DNA from: JBGSON01 sp041739085 | Lineage (GTDB): Bacteria > Patescibacteriota > Gracilibacteria > CAIRYL01 | Length of the DNA stretch: 35,743 nucleotides | Assembly: GCA_041739085.1 (NCBI GenBank) | Contig: JBGSON010000020.1 | Location: 1 to 35,743 of the forward strand | Reading direction: 5' to 3' | In this document: positions 23,965 through 31,266 of the stretch, piece after piece | Numbering within the stretch: the stretch's first letter is position 1 | How the letters are laid out: every line of letters begins with the position of its first letter | The notes under the pieces: generated by a model | The model's database searches: none | What the model was told of the DNA's origin: nothing | The model's input: the letters and a program-made list of their open reading frames with translations, nothing else | Program-made: the position numbers and the translations under genes

Positions 23965-24026
23965 AGGATTAATACCACCGATTGCATTCCCCCGCCCTCC
24001 CGCCGGATACAGACGGGAGTTTTTTT
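23926..24026 (+). terminator. Intrinsic terminator / possible attenuator between the regulator gene and hisG
   Basis: CTCCCG (23997-24002), 11-nt loop, CGGGAG (24014-24019), then seven T (24020-24026): a good Rho-independent terminator 21 bp before hisG. Upstream, GGGG (23926-23929) and GGGGGA (23932-23937) can pair with TCCCCC (23988-23993) and CCCT (23995-23998). That pairing overlaps the first bases of the terminator stem. Alternative folding, and so attenuation, is possible but unproven. Confidence 0.65.
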
Positions 24027-24047
24027 ATTTTCATTTCCTTTCCCACT

Positions 24048-24923
24048 ATGACACTCGATGCGAACAATTTGAAGATCGCGATCCAGAAAAATGGCCGGCT
24101 CACCGAGGGGTCGCTCGATCTCCTGAAGAATATCGGGCTTGAATTCGAACCTCCGAAAACACAGCTCTTCTCGAGCGTCCGGAATTTCCCCCTCGAGATC
24201 CTCTTCCTCCGGGATGATGATATTCCTGAGTACGTCCAGGACGGAGTCTCCGATCTCGGGATCGTCGGGATGAATATCGTTGCTGAAAAGGGATCGAATG
24301 TGGAAATCCTGGAAGAACTCGGTTTTGGGAACTGCCGCCTTTCCCTCGCGGTTCCGGAAAAGAGCGGATTCCAGGATCTCCGGGATCTCGATTCCAGGAA
24401 AATCGCCACATCGTATCCGACAATCCTGAGAAAATTCCTGAAAGAGAACAACATGAAGGCGACCATCATCGAGATCAGCGGTTCCGTTGAAATCGCTCCC
24501 GCTCTGAATATTGCGGACGCGATTTTTGATCTCGTATCCAGCGGGAGTACGCTCAAAACACACGGACTTTTCGAAATTGAAAAAGTCCTCTCCTCGCAGG
24601 CACTCATCATCAAGGGGCCCGTACCATTCGAAAACGGAAGAAACGAGCTCCTGCAAAAACTGCTCATGAGGATCAGAGCGCTCCTCAGGGCGAAGCAGAC
24701 GAAGTACATCATGATGAACGCTCCGGCATCCGCGCTCGAGTATATTAAGCAAATAGTTCCGGGACTCAAAAGTCCGACGGTCCTTCCCCTCTCAGAACCG
24801 GGGATGATCGCGATCCACTCCGTTGTCCCGGAGACTATTTTCTGGGAGGTCATCGAAAAACTAAAAGCCTGCGGTGCGACCGATATCCTCGTGAGCCCGA
24901 TTGAAAAATTGATCCTTTCATAA
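24048..24923 (+). CDS. hisG: ATP phosphoribosyltransferase, long (regulated) form
   Basis: This is the first committed step of histidine synthesis, joining ATP and PRPP. The 291 residues indicate the long form: a periplasmic-binding-protein-like catalytic pair of domains, with LKIAIQKNGRLTEGSLDLL at the start and the PRPP-binding segment ISGSVEIAPALNIADAIFDL near 140-160. A C-terminal regulatory domain of about 75 residues (KYIMMNAPASALEYI to the end) is the ACT-like module that binds histidine for feedback inhibition. No HisZ partner is therefore required. I chose ATG 24048, since the longer frame runs through the terminator. It is the first structural gene of the his operon, followed by hisD after 8 bp. 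Confidence 0.96.
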   Translation: MTLDANNLKIAIQKNGRLTEGSLDLLKNIGLEFEPPKTQLFSSVRNFPLEILFLRDDDIPEYVQDGVSDLGIVGMNIVAEKGSNVEILEELGFGNCRLSLAVPEKSGFQDLRDLDSRKIATSYPTILRKFLKENNMKATIIEISGSVEIAPALNIADAIFDLVSSGSTLKTHGLFEIEKVLSSQALIIKGPVPFENGRNELLQKLLMRIRALLRAKQTKYIMMNAPASALEYIKQIVPGLKSPTVLPLSEPGMIAIHSVVPETIFWEVIEKLKACGATDILVSPIEKLILS

Positions 24924-24931
24924 TCCCACCC

Positions 24932-26233
24932 ATGAAAACCTATTCCATAAACTCCATTGGCCAGGAAAAACTTGATCGTCTTTTCGGGAGAGCTTCATGC
25001 AAACGCAATCGCGGCATCACATCTCTTGTGAAAAAAATATTGCGGAATGTTCAGAAATCCGGTGACAAAGCACTTTTTGCGTACACGGAACAATTTGACT
25101 GCTGCAGATTGAACAATATTTGTGTTCAAAGATCAGAAACAGCTGGCTCCGCGAAGATAATCCCGCAAGCATTAAAGCGGGCCATCGGAAGAGCTATCTT
25201 GAATATTTCCGCATTCCACAAGGCTCAGAAAAGAAAGGAAATCTCGGTTGCGACAATGCCCGGAGTGAAATGTTTCCAGAAAATACTTCCGATCGATACC
25301 GTGGGTCTCTATGTTCCCGGAGGAACTGCTCCTCTCTTTTCGACCGTTCTCATGCTCGCAATCCCCGCAAAACTCGCCGGATGCACACGGATCATTCTCT
25401 GCACTCCTCCGGGAAAAGACGGGGCGGTCGCTTCTGAAATCCTCTATGTCGCTCAGGTCTGCGGAATCCGGGAGATCTATACAGTCGGCGGCGCTCAGGC
25501 GATCGCAGCAATGGCGTATGGGACGGAAACGATCCCAAAAGTCGATAAGATCTTCGGTCCCGGGAACCAATTTGTGACCGCGGCGAAAATGATCGTCGCT
25601 TCGGAGAATTCCGGTGTCGCGATCGATATGCCCGCGGGCCCTTCGGAAGTTCTTGTTATCGCGGATTCCAGTGCAAATCCGGCTTTCATCGCCTCGGATC
25701 TCCTCTCTCAGGCAGAGCATGGCCCGGATAGTCAGACGATCCTTATTACCACTGATTCATCGCTCATGACAATGGTAAAGAAAGAAATCTCGAAGCAAAT
25801 CGTTACTCTCCCGCGAAGAGAAATCGCAATGCAATCTCTCCAGAAGAGTTTTCTTTTTCTCGCGAATTCAATCGACGAATCAATCGTCCTCAGTAATCGC
25901 TATGCTCCCGAACATCTCATCCTCCAGGTCCGAAATCCTGAGAAATGGGTAAACAAAATCCGGAACGCGGGATCGGTCTTTCTCGGCCGGTGGTCGCCGG
26001 AATCTGTTGGTGATTACGCGAGCGGGACGAACCACACGCTCCCCACCTCCGGATATGCGAGAAGCGTGAGCGGTCTTTCACTTGAAAGCTTCCAGAAGAC
26101 GATCACATTTCAGAAGCTGACAAAAAAAGGGCTCTCGAACATCGCTTCCGCTGTCATCGAGATGGCGGACTCAGAGAAACTCGAAGCTCACGGGAACGCC
26201 GTAAAAATCCGTCTTTTATCCCAAAAATCATGA
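24932..26233 (+). CDS. hisD: Histidinol dehydrogenase
   Basis: This zinc- and NAD-dependent enzyme carries out the last two oxidations, histidinol to histidine. At 433 residues it has the full family length. Visible signatures are DTVGLYVPGGTAPL, GGAQAIAAMAYGTETIP, the Zn ligands in LLSQAEHGPDSQ (Gln and His), the catalytic Glu-His pair in RYAPEHLIL, GSVFLGRWSPESVGDYASGTNHTLPT and the final LEAHGNAV with the last ligand His. The stop overlaps the hisC start by 4 bp. Confidence 0.97.
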   Translation: MKTYSINSIGQEKLDRLFGRASCKRNRGITSLVKKILRNVQKSGDKALFAYTEQFDCCRLNNICVQRSETAGSAKIIPQALKRAIGRAILNISAFHKAQKRKEISVATMPGVKCFQKILPIDTVGLYVPGGTAPLFSTVLMLAIPAKLAGCTRIILCTPPGKDGAVASEILYVAQVCGIREIYTVGGAQAIAAMAYGTETIPKVDKIFGPGNQFVTAAKMIVASENSGVAIDMPAGPSEVLVIADSSANPAFIASDLLSQAEHGPDSQTILITTDSSLMTMVKKEISKQIVTLPRREIAMQSLQKSFLFLANSIDESIVLSNRYAPEHLILQVRNPEKWVNKIRNAGSVFLGRWSPESVGDYASGTNHTLPTSGYARSVSGLSLESFQKTITFQKLTKKGLSNIASAVIEMADSEKLEAHGNAVKIRLLSQKS

Positions 26234-27300
26234 ACCGCGCGAATCCTCAAATCCAAGCGATGTCTTCGTATTCTCCTCCACTTGAAGGAAGATCGGATTA
26301 TGAAGGCATCCTTCTTGATTTCAATGAGCGGAGCACTCCCCCGTCCAAAAAAGTAATCGGAGCGATGACGGAATTTTTGGAGAAAGGATCACTCAACCGG
26401 TATCCGGAATACTCCGGTCTTTCCGGGATCATTGGAGCATACGCCGATGTCCCTTCTTCGTCCGTCCTCGTGACGAATGGATCTGATCAGGGCATTGAAC
26501 TCGTATTTCGCACCTTCACCGGAAAAAATGACCGCGTCATCATCCCGGAACCGAGTTTCGCGATGTTCTTTCAGATGAGCGCTCTCAATGAAAATAGAAT
26601 CCTGAAGCCAAGATATCTCTCTCCGCGATTCGAATTTCCATTCCGTGAAGTCATGGATGCGATTTCTCCCGAAACGAGGCTCGTCGTTCTCTGCAATCCG
26701 AACAATCCGACGGGGACTCTCATTCCTCCCGAAGAGATCGAAGCGATTGTCCAAAAAACCGGGAATGGAATCGTTCTCGTCGACGAAGCGTATTACGAGT
26801 TTTCCGAATCGACGGCGGTTCCGCTTCTCAAAAAATATGAAAACCTCATCATCACGAGGACCTTCTCGAAAGCGTTCGGGCTCGCGGGGATCAGGGCAGG
26901 ATACCTCCTCGCCGATAAAAAAATCATCCGGGAACTCATAAAAGTGCGTGGCCCGTACGACGTAAATGCCCTAGTCCCATGCGCTGTTTCCGCCGTCCTC
27001 AAATACGTGGACGATATGAAAAAATATGCGTGTGAAGTAATGGATACGGCAAAACCGCTCGTTGAAAAATATTTCCGGTCGAAAGGGATTTCATTCGGTG
27101 AGAGCCGGGCGAACTTTCTCCTCTTTCGTCCCGACAATACCGGGAAAGCGTTTGCAGGTCTACGCCAGTCCGGCATTCTCACCCGCCCAATGAGCTCCCC
27201 TCTCTTGCGTGATTACCTCCGGATAACGATCGGCCTGAAAAGTGATATGGAAAAATTTATCGCAGCGTATGACTATCTTCTCTCGCCCCGCTCCACATGA
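26230..27300 (+). CDS. hisC: Histidinol-phosphate aminotransferase
   Basis: This fold-type I PLP aminotransferase makes histidinol phosphate from imidazole-acetol phosphate and glutamate. The 356 residues include LDFNERSTPPSK (the substrate N-terminal motif, where LNxNxNP is usual), VTNGSDQGIEL, CNPNNPTGTLI, VDEAYYEF and the PLP lysine K214 in TFSKAFGLAGIRAGY. It overlaps hisD and the following phosphatase gene by 4 bp each, indicating translational coupling. Confidence 0.95.
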   Translation: MNRANPQIQAMSSYSPPLEGRSDYEGILLDFNERSTPPSKKVIGAMTEFLEKGSLNRYPEYSGLSGIIGAYADVPSSSVLVTNGSDQGIELVFRTFTGKNDRVIIPEPSFAMFFQMSALNENRILKPRYLSPRFEFPFREVMDAISPETRLVVLCNPNNPTGTLIPPEEIEAIVQKTGNGIVLVDEAYYEFSESTAVPLLKKYENLIITRTFSKAFGLAGIRAGYLLADKKIIRELIKVRGPYDVNALVPCAVSAVLKYVDDMKKYACEVMDTAKPLVEKYFRSKGISFGESRANFLLFRPDNTGKAFAGLRQSGILTRPMSSPLLRDYLRITIGLKSDMEKFIAAYDYLLSPRST

Positions 27301-27800
27301 TGAAAAAATACGTATTTCTCGATCGGGATGGCACGCTCATTTTTGAACCACAGAATTCGTACCAAATCGACAGTATTGATAAACTCCTTATTCTTGATGG
27401 AGCCATTGATGGCTTAAAATTGCTGTTACAAAGCGGCTATTCTCTTGTTCTCGTCACGAACCAGGACGGGCTCGGGACAAAATCCTTTCCGGGAAAAGAT
27501 TTTGAAAAACCGCAGAAGAAAATGCTGAGAATCTTCCGGAAAAATGGGATCGCATTTGATATAATTTTTATCTGTCCCCACTTTCCAAATGAAAACTGTC
27601 CGTGCAGAAAACCAAAGACCGGCCTTGTGGAAGAATGGCTGAAGACCGCGGAAATGGACCGGAAGAAGTCATTAGTCTGCGGCGACCGGGAGACGGACCG
27701 CGGGTTCGCGGATAATCTGCATATTCCATTCATACAAGCGAAAACGAACGGAGAGTTTCCCATCGCGAACATACGGAAATTTATCGAATCTCCCGCATAG
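27297..27800 (+). CDS. Histidinol-phosphatase, HAD type (HisB N-terminal-like, stand-alone)
   Basis: This HAD-superfamily phosphatase dephosphorylates histidinol phosphate. It has 167 residues with the nucleophile motif FLDRDGTLI (Asp9 and Asp11), motif II LVTNQDGLGT, the zinc loop CPHFPNENCPC and the KPKTGLVEEW plus GDRETDRGFADN metal motifs. This is the type found as the N-terminal half of the bifunctional E. coli HisB. Here it is a separate protein, with 25 bp separating it from the dehydratase gene. Heptose-bisphosphate phosphatase (GmhB) is similar, but the operon position decides for histidine. A second ATG at 27300 is an equally good start. Confidence 0.92.
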   Translation: MMKKYVFLDRDGTLIFEPQNSYQIDSIDKLLILDGAIDGLKLLLQSGYSLVLVTNQDGLGTKSFPGKDFEKPQKKMLRIFRKNGIAFDIIFICPHFPNENCPCRKPKTGLVEEWLKTAEMDRKKSLVCGDRETDRGFADNLHIPFIQAKTNGEFPIANIRKFIESPA

Positions 27801-27825
27801 ACTTTATCCCATTTTTTCTTCTCCC

Positions 27826-28422
27826 ATGAAAAATCGAACCGCAAATATTGTGAGAAAAACAAATGAAACTGAAATCGAGCTCCAGCTCGTGATCGATGGG
27901 AATGGAAAATCGAAGATCGCGACCGGGATCGGATTCTTTGATCATATGCTCGAAATATTTTCGAAACACTCTCTCTTCGATCTCACCATAAACATGAAAG
28001 GAGATCTTCGTTCTGATGACCACCACATGATCGAGGATGCCGGGATCGCACTTGGCGAAGCGTTGCGCCTCGCCCTCGGAGAAAAAAAAGGGATCATCCG
28101 GTTCGGTTCCGCGATCCTTCCCATGGATGAAGTCCTCTGTCTCGCCGCGGTCGATCTCTCCGGAAGATTCTCCTTTGCCTCTGATTATGTTCCGGTGCGG
28201 GAAAAAGTCGGGGATCTCAGTACGGAAATGGTGAATCATTTTTTTCTGTCCTTTGCTGTAAATGCCGGAATGAATCTCCACTTTCAATTCCTGAATCACG
28301 GAGAGAATGAACACCACAGAATTGAAGCGATGTTCAAGGCGTTCGCGCGAGCGCTGAGAATCGCTTCCGAGAGAGATTCCCGAATAGCCGGGATGATCCC
28401 GTCCACGAAAGGGGTTCTCTGA
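27826..28422 (+). CDS. hisB: Imidazoleglycerol-phosphate dehydratase
   Basis: This Mn-dependent dehydratase converts imidazole-glycerol phosphate to imidazole-acetol phosphate. The 198 residues match the monofunctional enzyme. Both internal repeats carry their metal-binding His/Glu clusters: GIGFFDHMLEIFSKHS and DDHHMIEDAGIALGEAL in the first half, NHFFLSFAVNAGMNLHF and GENEHHRIEAMFKAFARAL in the second. It lies between the separate HAD phosphatase and the hisHAF fusion. Confidence 0.96.
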   Translation: MKNRTANIVRKTNETEIELQLVIDGNGKSKIATGIGFFDHMLEIFSKHSLFDLTINMKGDLRSDDHHMIEDAGIALGEALRLALGEKKGIIRFGSAILPMDEVLCLAAVDLSGRFSFASDYVPVREKVGDLSTEMVNHFFLSFAVNAGMNLHFQFLNHGENEHHRIEAMFKAFARALRIASERDSRIAGMIPSTKGVL

Positions 28423-28447
28423 ACTTTTTAACTATTTAACCTCTTCC

Positions 28448-30559
28448 ATGATCGCCATCATCGATTACAATTCCGGAAATATCGCTTCCCTTGAAAATGC
28501 CCTTCGGCGTTTAGAGATTCCATTTGTGCTCACTTCCGACCCTGATGAAATCCTCCGTGCGGAGAGAGTCATTTTCCCTGGAGTCGGGAGAGCGGGGGCG
28601 GCGATGGAAGAACTGAGGAAAAAGAATCTCCTTTCCGTCATTCCCAGGATCAGAGCTCCTTTTCTCGGGATCTGTCTCGGACTCCAGCTCCTCTTCGATT
28701 CTTCGGAAGAAGACGATGTGAAGTGTCTCGGGATTATTTCAGGAGAGGTGAAGAGATTCCCGCGCCGAAGAAAATTGAAAGTCCCCCACATCGGCTGGAA
28801 TCAGGTTTTTGCGGATTCCCCCGATAATCCCCTCTTCGCGGGTATTCCTGACGGATCAGATTTTTATTTTGTGAACTCGTATTATGCACCGCTACAAAAA
28901 AATACGACCGCGATCACGAAATATGGGATCGGATTCAGCTCAGCAGTCCAATTAAGAAACTTCTCCGGAGTCCAGTTTCATCCGGAAAAATCTGGAGACT
29001 CGGGACTGAGTCTTCTCCGCAATTTCTGCACGATGCAAGCGGATAAGAGATTCGAGGTCATCCCTGCAATTGATCTCCTCGATGATAATACGGTCGTCCG
29101 GCTCACGAAAGGAAAATACGAATCGTCGGTACTGTACTCGAACGACCCCGTGGGAACGGCAAGAAAATTTGAGCGTGAAGGAGCGTCAGTGATCCACGTC
29201 GTCGATCTCGAAGGGGCGCGTTCCGGATATCCCGTCGCGTCAAAAACCGTTCTTGAAATCGCCCATTCCGTTTCCGTTCCCGTTGAGGCCGGTGGAGGAA
29301 TACGAACGTTTGAAGATGCCGAACGATATCTCAAAAATGGCGTTGAACGCGTGATTCTAGGCTCTTCAGCGGTGAATTCACCATTATTGATCAAATTATT
29401 AGTTCAGAAATACGGCGCAAACCGCATTCTCATATCGCTCGACATGAAAAAAGATTCCATCGTCACACATGGGTGGCTCTCAAAAAGCACGCTCAGCATG
29501 CGGAATGCTCTCGATAAAATCAAGACTGCGGGGATAAGGAAAGTGATATTCACGAATGTGGAAAAAGACGGGATGATGCAGGGACCGGACATGTCCGGGT
29601 TTCAGAAAATTCTCGATTCGGGTTTTGAAGTCATCGTGGCGGGTGGAATCTCAAGCGCGTCAGATGTCGAAAAAATTGAAAAATCCGGCGCATCCGGGTG
29701 CATCATTGGAAAAGCGCTCTATGAAGGAAAACTTTCTCTCCCTCACTGCGTCCGAAAGAAAATAAAAAATGGCGTTCAGAAAATTCGTCAGAGAAAAACT
29801 GCTGGACTCCGGAAGCGGGTCATCGTCTGCATGGATGTCGCGGGAGAAAAAGTGGTCAAAGGGAGGAATTATAGGGATCTCAATACCATCGGCGATCCGG
29901 TGGAACTCGCCATACAATACGAAAAAGACGGGGCCGATGAACTCGTATTCCTTGATATTACCGCGACAAACGAAAAACGAAAGACGATCCTTCCTCTCGT
30001 CCGGAAAATAGCAGAAAGCATAACCATCCCTTTCTCTGTTGGCGGAGGAATTCGGACGATCGGGGATATCAGGGATCTCCTGAGGGCGGGCGCGGATAAA
30101 GTTTCCATCGGATCCCAGGCAGTCTATGACCCGTCGCTCGTTCAGGAAGCTGCCAGTACCTTCGGATCGCAATGCATCATCATTTCCATCGATCCGATAT
30201 GGAATGGAAATATCTGGGAAATCACCACGAAAGGAGGACGGGAAAAAACAGGGATCGACGCGATCCGATTCGCGAAACAAATGGAATCTCTCGGAGCCGG
30301 GGAGCTTCTCGTCAACTCGATCGACCGCGACGGGACCGGATCCGGATATGATCTTAAACTTTTGAAAAGAATATCCGAAACCGTTTCCGTCCCCGTGATC
30401 GCTTCGAGCGGGGCGGGAAAATTGGAACATTTTTGTGAAGCATTCCGGGTGGGATTGGCAGACGCAGTCCTCTCCGCCGGACTCTTCCATTCCGAGAAAA
30501 TGAGAATCTCCGATGTGAAATCATTTTTAAAAAAATCCTCTTTCCCAATCCGCTTATGA
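28448..30559 (+). CDS. hisHAF: HisH-HisA-HisF triple fusion (glutamine amidotransferase, ProFAR isomerase, cyclase)
   Basis: One uninterrupted 703-codon ORF encodes three histidine enzymes. Residues 1-196 are HisH, a class I glutaminase, with the triad Cys76 (GICLGLQ), His178 and Glu180 (QFHPEK) and the PHIGWN motif. Residues 200-430 are HisA, ProFAR isomerase, a (beta-alpha)8 barrel with both general acid/base aspartates, Asp209 (PAIDL) and Asp332 (SLDM), and phosphate loops AGGGIRT and VAGGISS. Residues 455-703 are HisF, the cyclase barrel, with Asp463 (CMDV) and Asp582 (SIDP), and loops VGGGIRT and ASSGAG. The HisH-HisA joint is only a few residues; HisA and HisF are joined by about 20 mostly basic residues. 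All catalytic residues are present, so all three activities are expected: ProFAR to PRFAR, then with glutamine-derived ammonia to IGP and AICAR. The stop overlaps the hisIE start by 4 bp. Confidence 0.95.
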   Translation: MIAIIDYNSGNIASLENALRRLEIPFVLTSDPDEILRAERVIFPGVGRAGAAMEELRKKNLLSVIPRIRAPFLGICLGLQLLFDSSEEDDVKCLGIISGEVKRFPRRRKLKVPHIGWNQVFADSPDNPLFAGIPDGSDFYFVNSYYAPLQKNTTAITKYGIGFSSAVQLRNFSGVQFHPEKSGDSGLSLLRNFCTMQADKRFEVIPAIDLLDDNTVVRLTKGKYESSVLYSNDPVGTARKFEREGASVIHVVDLEGARSGYPVASKTVLEIAHSVSVPVEAGGGIRTFEDAERYLKNGVERVILGSSAVNSPLLIKLLVQKYGANRILISLDMKKDSIVTHGWLSKSTLSMRNALDKIKTAGIRKVIFTNVEKDGMMQGPDMSGFQKILDSGFEVIVAGGISSASDVEKIEKSGASGCIIGKALYEGKLSLPHCVRKKIKNGVQKIRQRKTAGLRKRVIVCMDVAGEKVVKGRNYRDLNTIGDPVELAIQYEKDGADELVFLDITATNEKRKTILPLVRKIAESITIPFSVGGGIRTIGDIRDLLRAGADKVSIGSQAVYDPSLVQEAASTFGSQCIIISIDPIWNGNIWEITTKGGREKTGIDAIRFAKQMESLGAGELLVNSIDRDGTGSGYDLKLLKRISETVSVPVIASSGAGKLEHFCEAFRVGLADAVLSAGLFHSEKMRISDVKSFLKKSSFPIRL

Positions 30560-31173
30560 AAACATGCGCTTCTCTTATCAAAAAACTCGACTGGAAGAAA
30601 GGGACCGGCCTCATCCCCTGTGTTGTACAAAATATGTATTCAAAAGAGGTCCTTATGCTCGGATACATGAGCAAAGAGTCGCTTCAAAAAACATATGCAA
30701 CCGGGAGGGTGTGGTTTTATTCAAGATCGCGGAAAAAACTCTGGATGAAAGGCGAGGAAAGTGGAAATTATCTTCAGTTTCTTGACGCAAGAGATGATTG
30801 TGATGCCGATACCCTCCTTATTTTTGCCGCTCCTTCCGGTCCGACATGTCATACCGGGAATACCACTTGTTTCGGAAACACCTATTTGTCCGGATATGAG
30901 ATCATTAGTGATCTTCTCGACATCATCAGGGACAGAAAGGTGAATCCTCAGGCCAAATCGTACACTTCGGGTCTCTTTAAACAGGGACTTGACCGTATCA
31001 TCCAAAAAGTCGGCGAAGAATCAGTCGAAGTGGTCATCGCGGCGAAGGGCAGGAAGAAAAAGAGGGTCATCGAAGAATCCGTAGATCTCATCTTCCATCT
31101 CTTCGTCCTCCTCAGGGAAAAAGATATTGAGTTCATTGAAGTTCTTGAAGAACTCTCGAGAAGGAGGAGATGA
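30556..31173 (+). CDS. hisIE: Bifunctional phosphoribosyl-AMP cyclohydrolase / phosphoribosyl-ATP pyrophosphatase
   Basis: This protein performs the second and third steps of histidine synthesis. The HisI half (about residues 10-115) has the metal-binding signature: WMKGEESGNYLQ, then DCDADTLL and the Cys/His-rich PTCHTGNTTCF. The HisE half (about 118-205) is the MazG-like helical pyrophosphatase, with SYTSGLFKQGLDRIIQKVGEE and the EExxE-DLIFH metal-binding helix. The length of 205 residues is standard for the fusion. It is the last gene of the operon, four bases overlapping hisHAF, the same terminal position as in E. coli. I see no clear terminator after it; the next promoter begins 42 bp further on. 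Confidence 0.96.
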   Translation: MKTCASLIKKLDWKKGTGLIPCVVQNMYSKEVLMLGYMSKESLQKTYATGRVWFYSRSRKKLWMKGEESGNYLQFLDARDDCDADTLLIFAAPSGPTCHTGNTTCFGNTYLSGYEIISDLLDIIRDRKVNPQAKSYTSGLFKQGLDRIIQKVGEESVEVVIAAKGRKKKRVIEESVDLIFHLFVLLREKDIEFIEVLEELSRRRR

Positions 31174-31214
31174 GAAATCGGACTGACTGCGATCACATTT
31201 CTCCGGATAAAATC

Positions 31215-31243
31215 TTGACAAAAGAGGCACAATGGAGTTTTAT
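31215..31243 (+). promoter_or_regulatory. Candidate promoter for the 600-residue unknown gene
   Basis: A perfect TTGACA at 31215-31220 followed after 17 nt by TTTTAT (31238-31243); the -10 is weak, with TATA-like alternatives shifted by 1-2 nt. The ATG follows about 23 nt later. Confidence 0.45.
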
Positions 31244-31266
31244 ATGCTACAAAGTTATCTCCAGGA

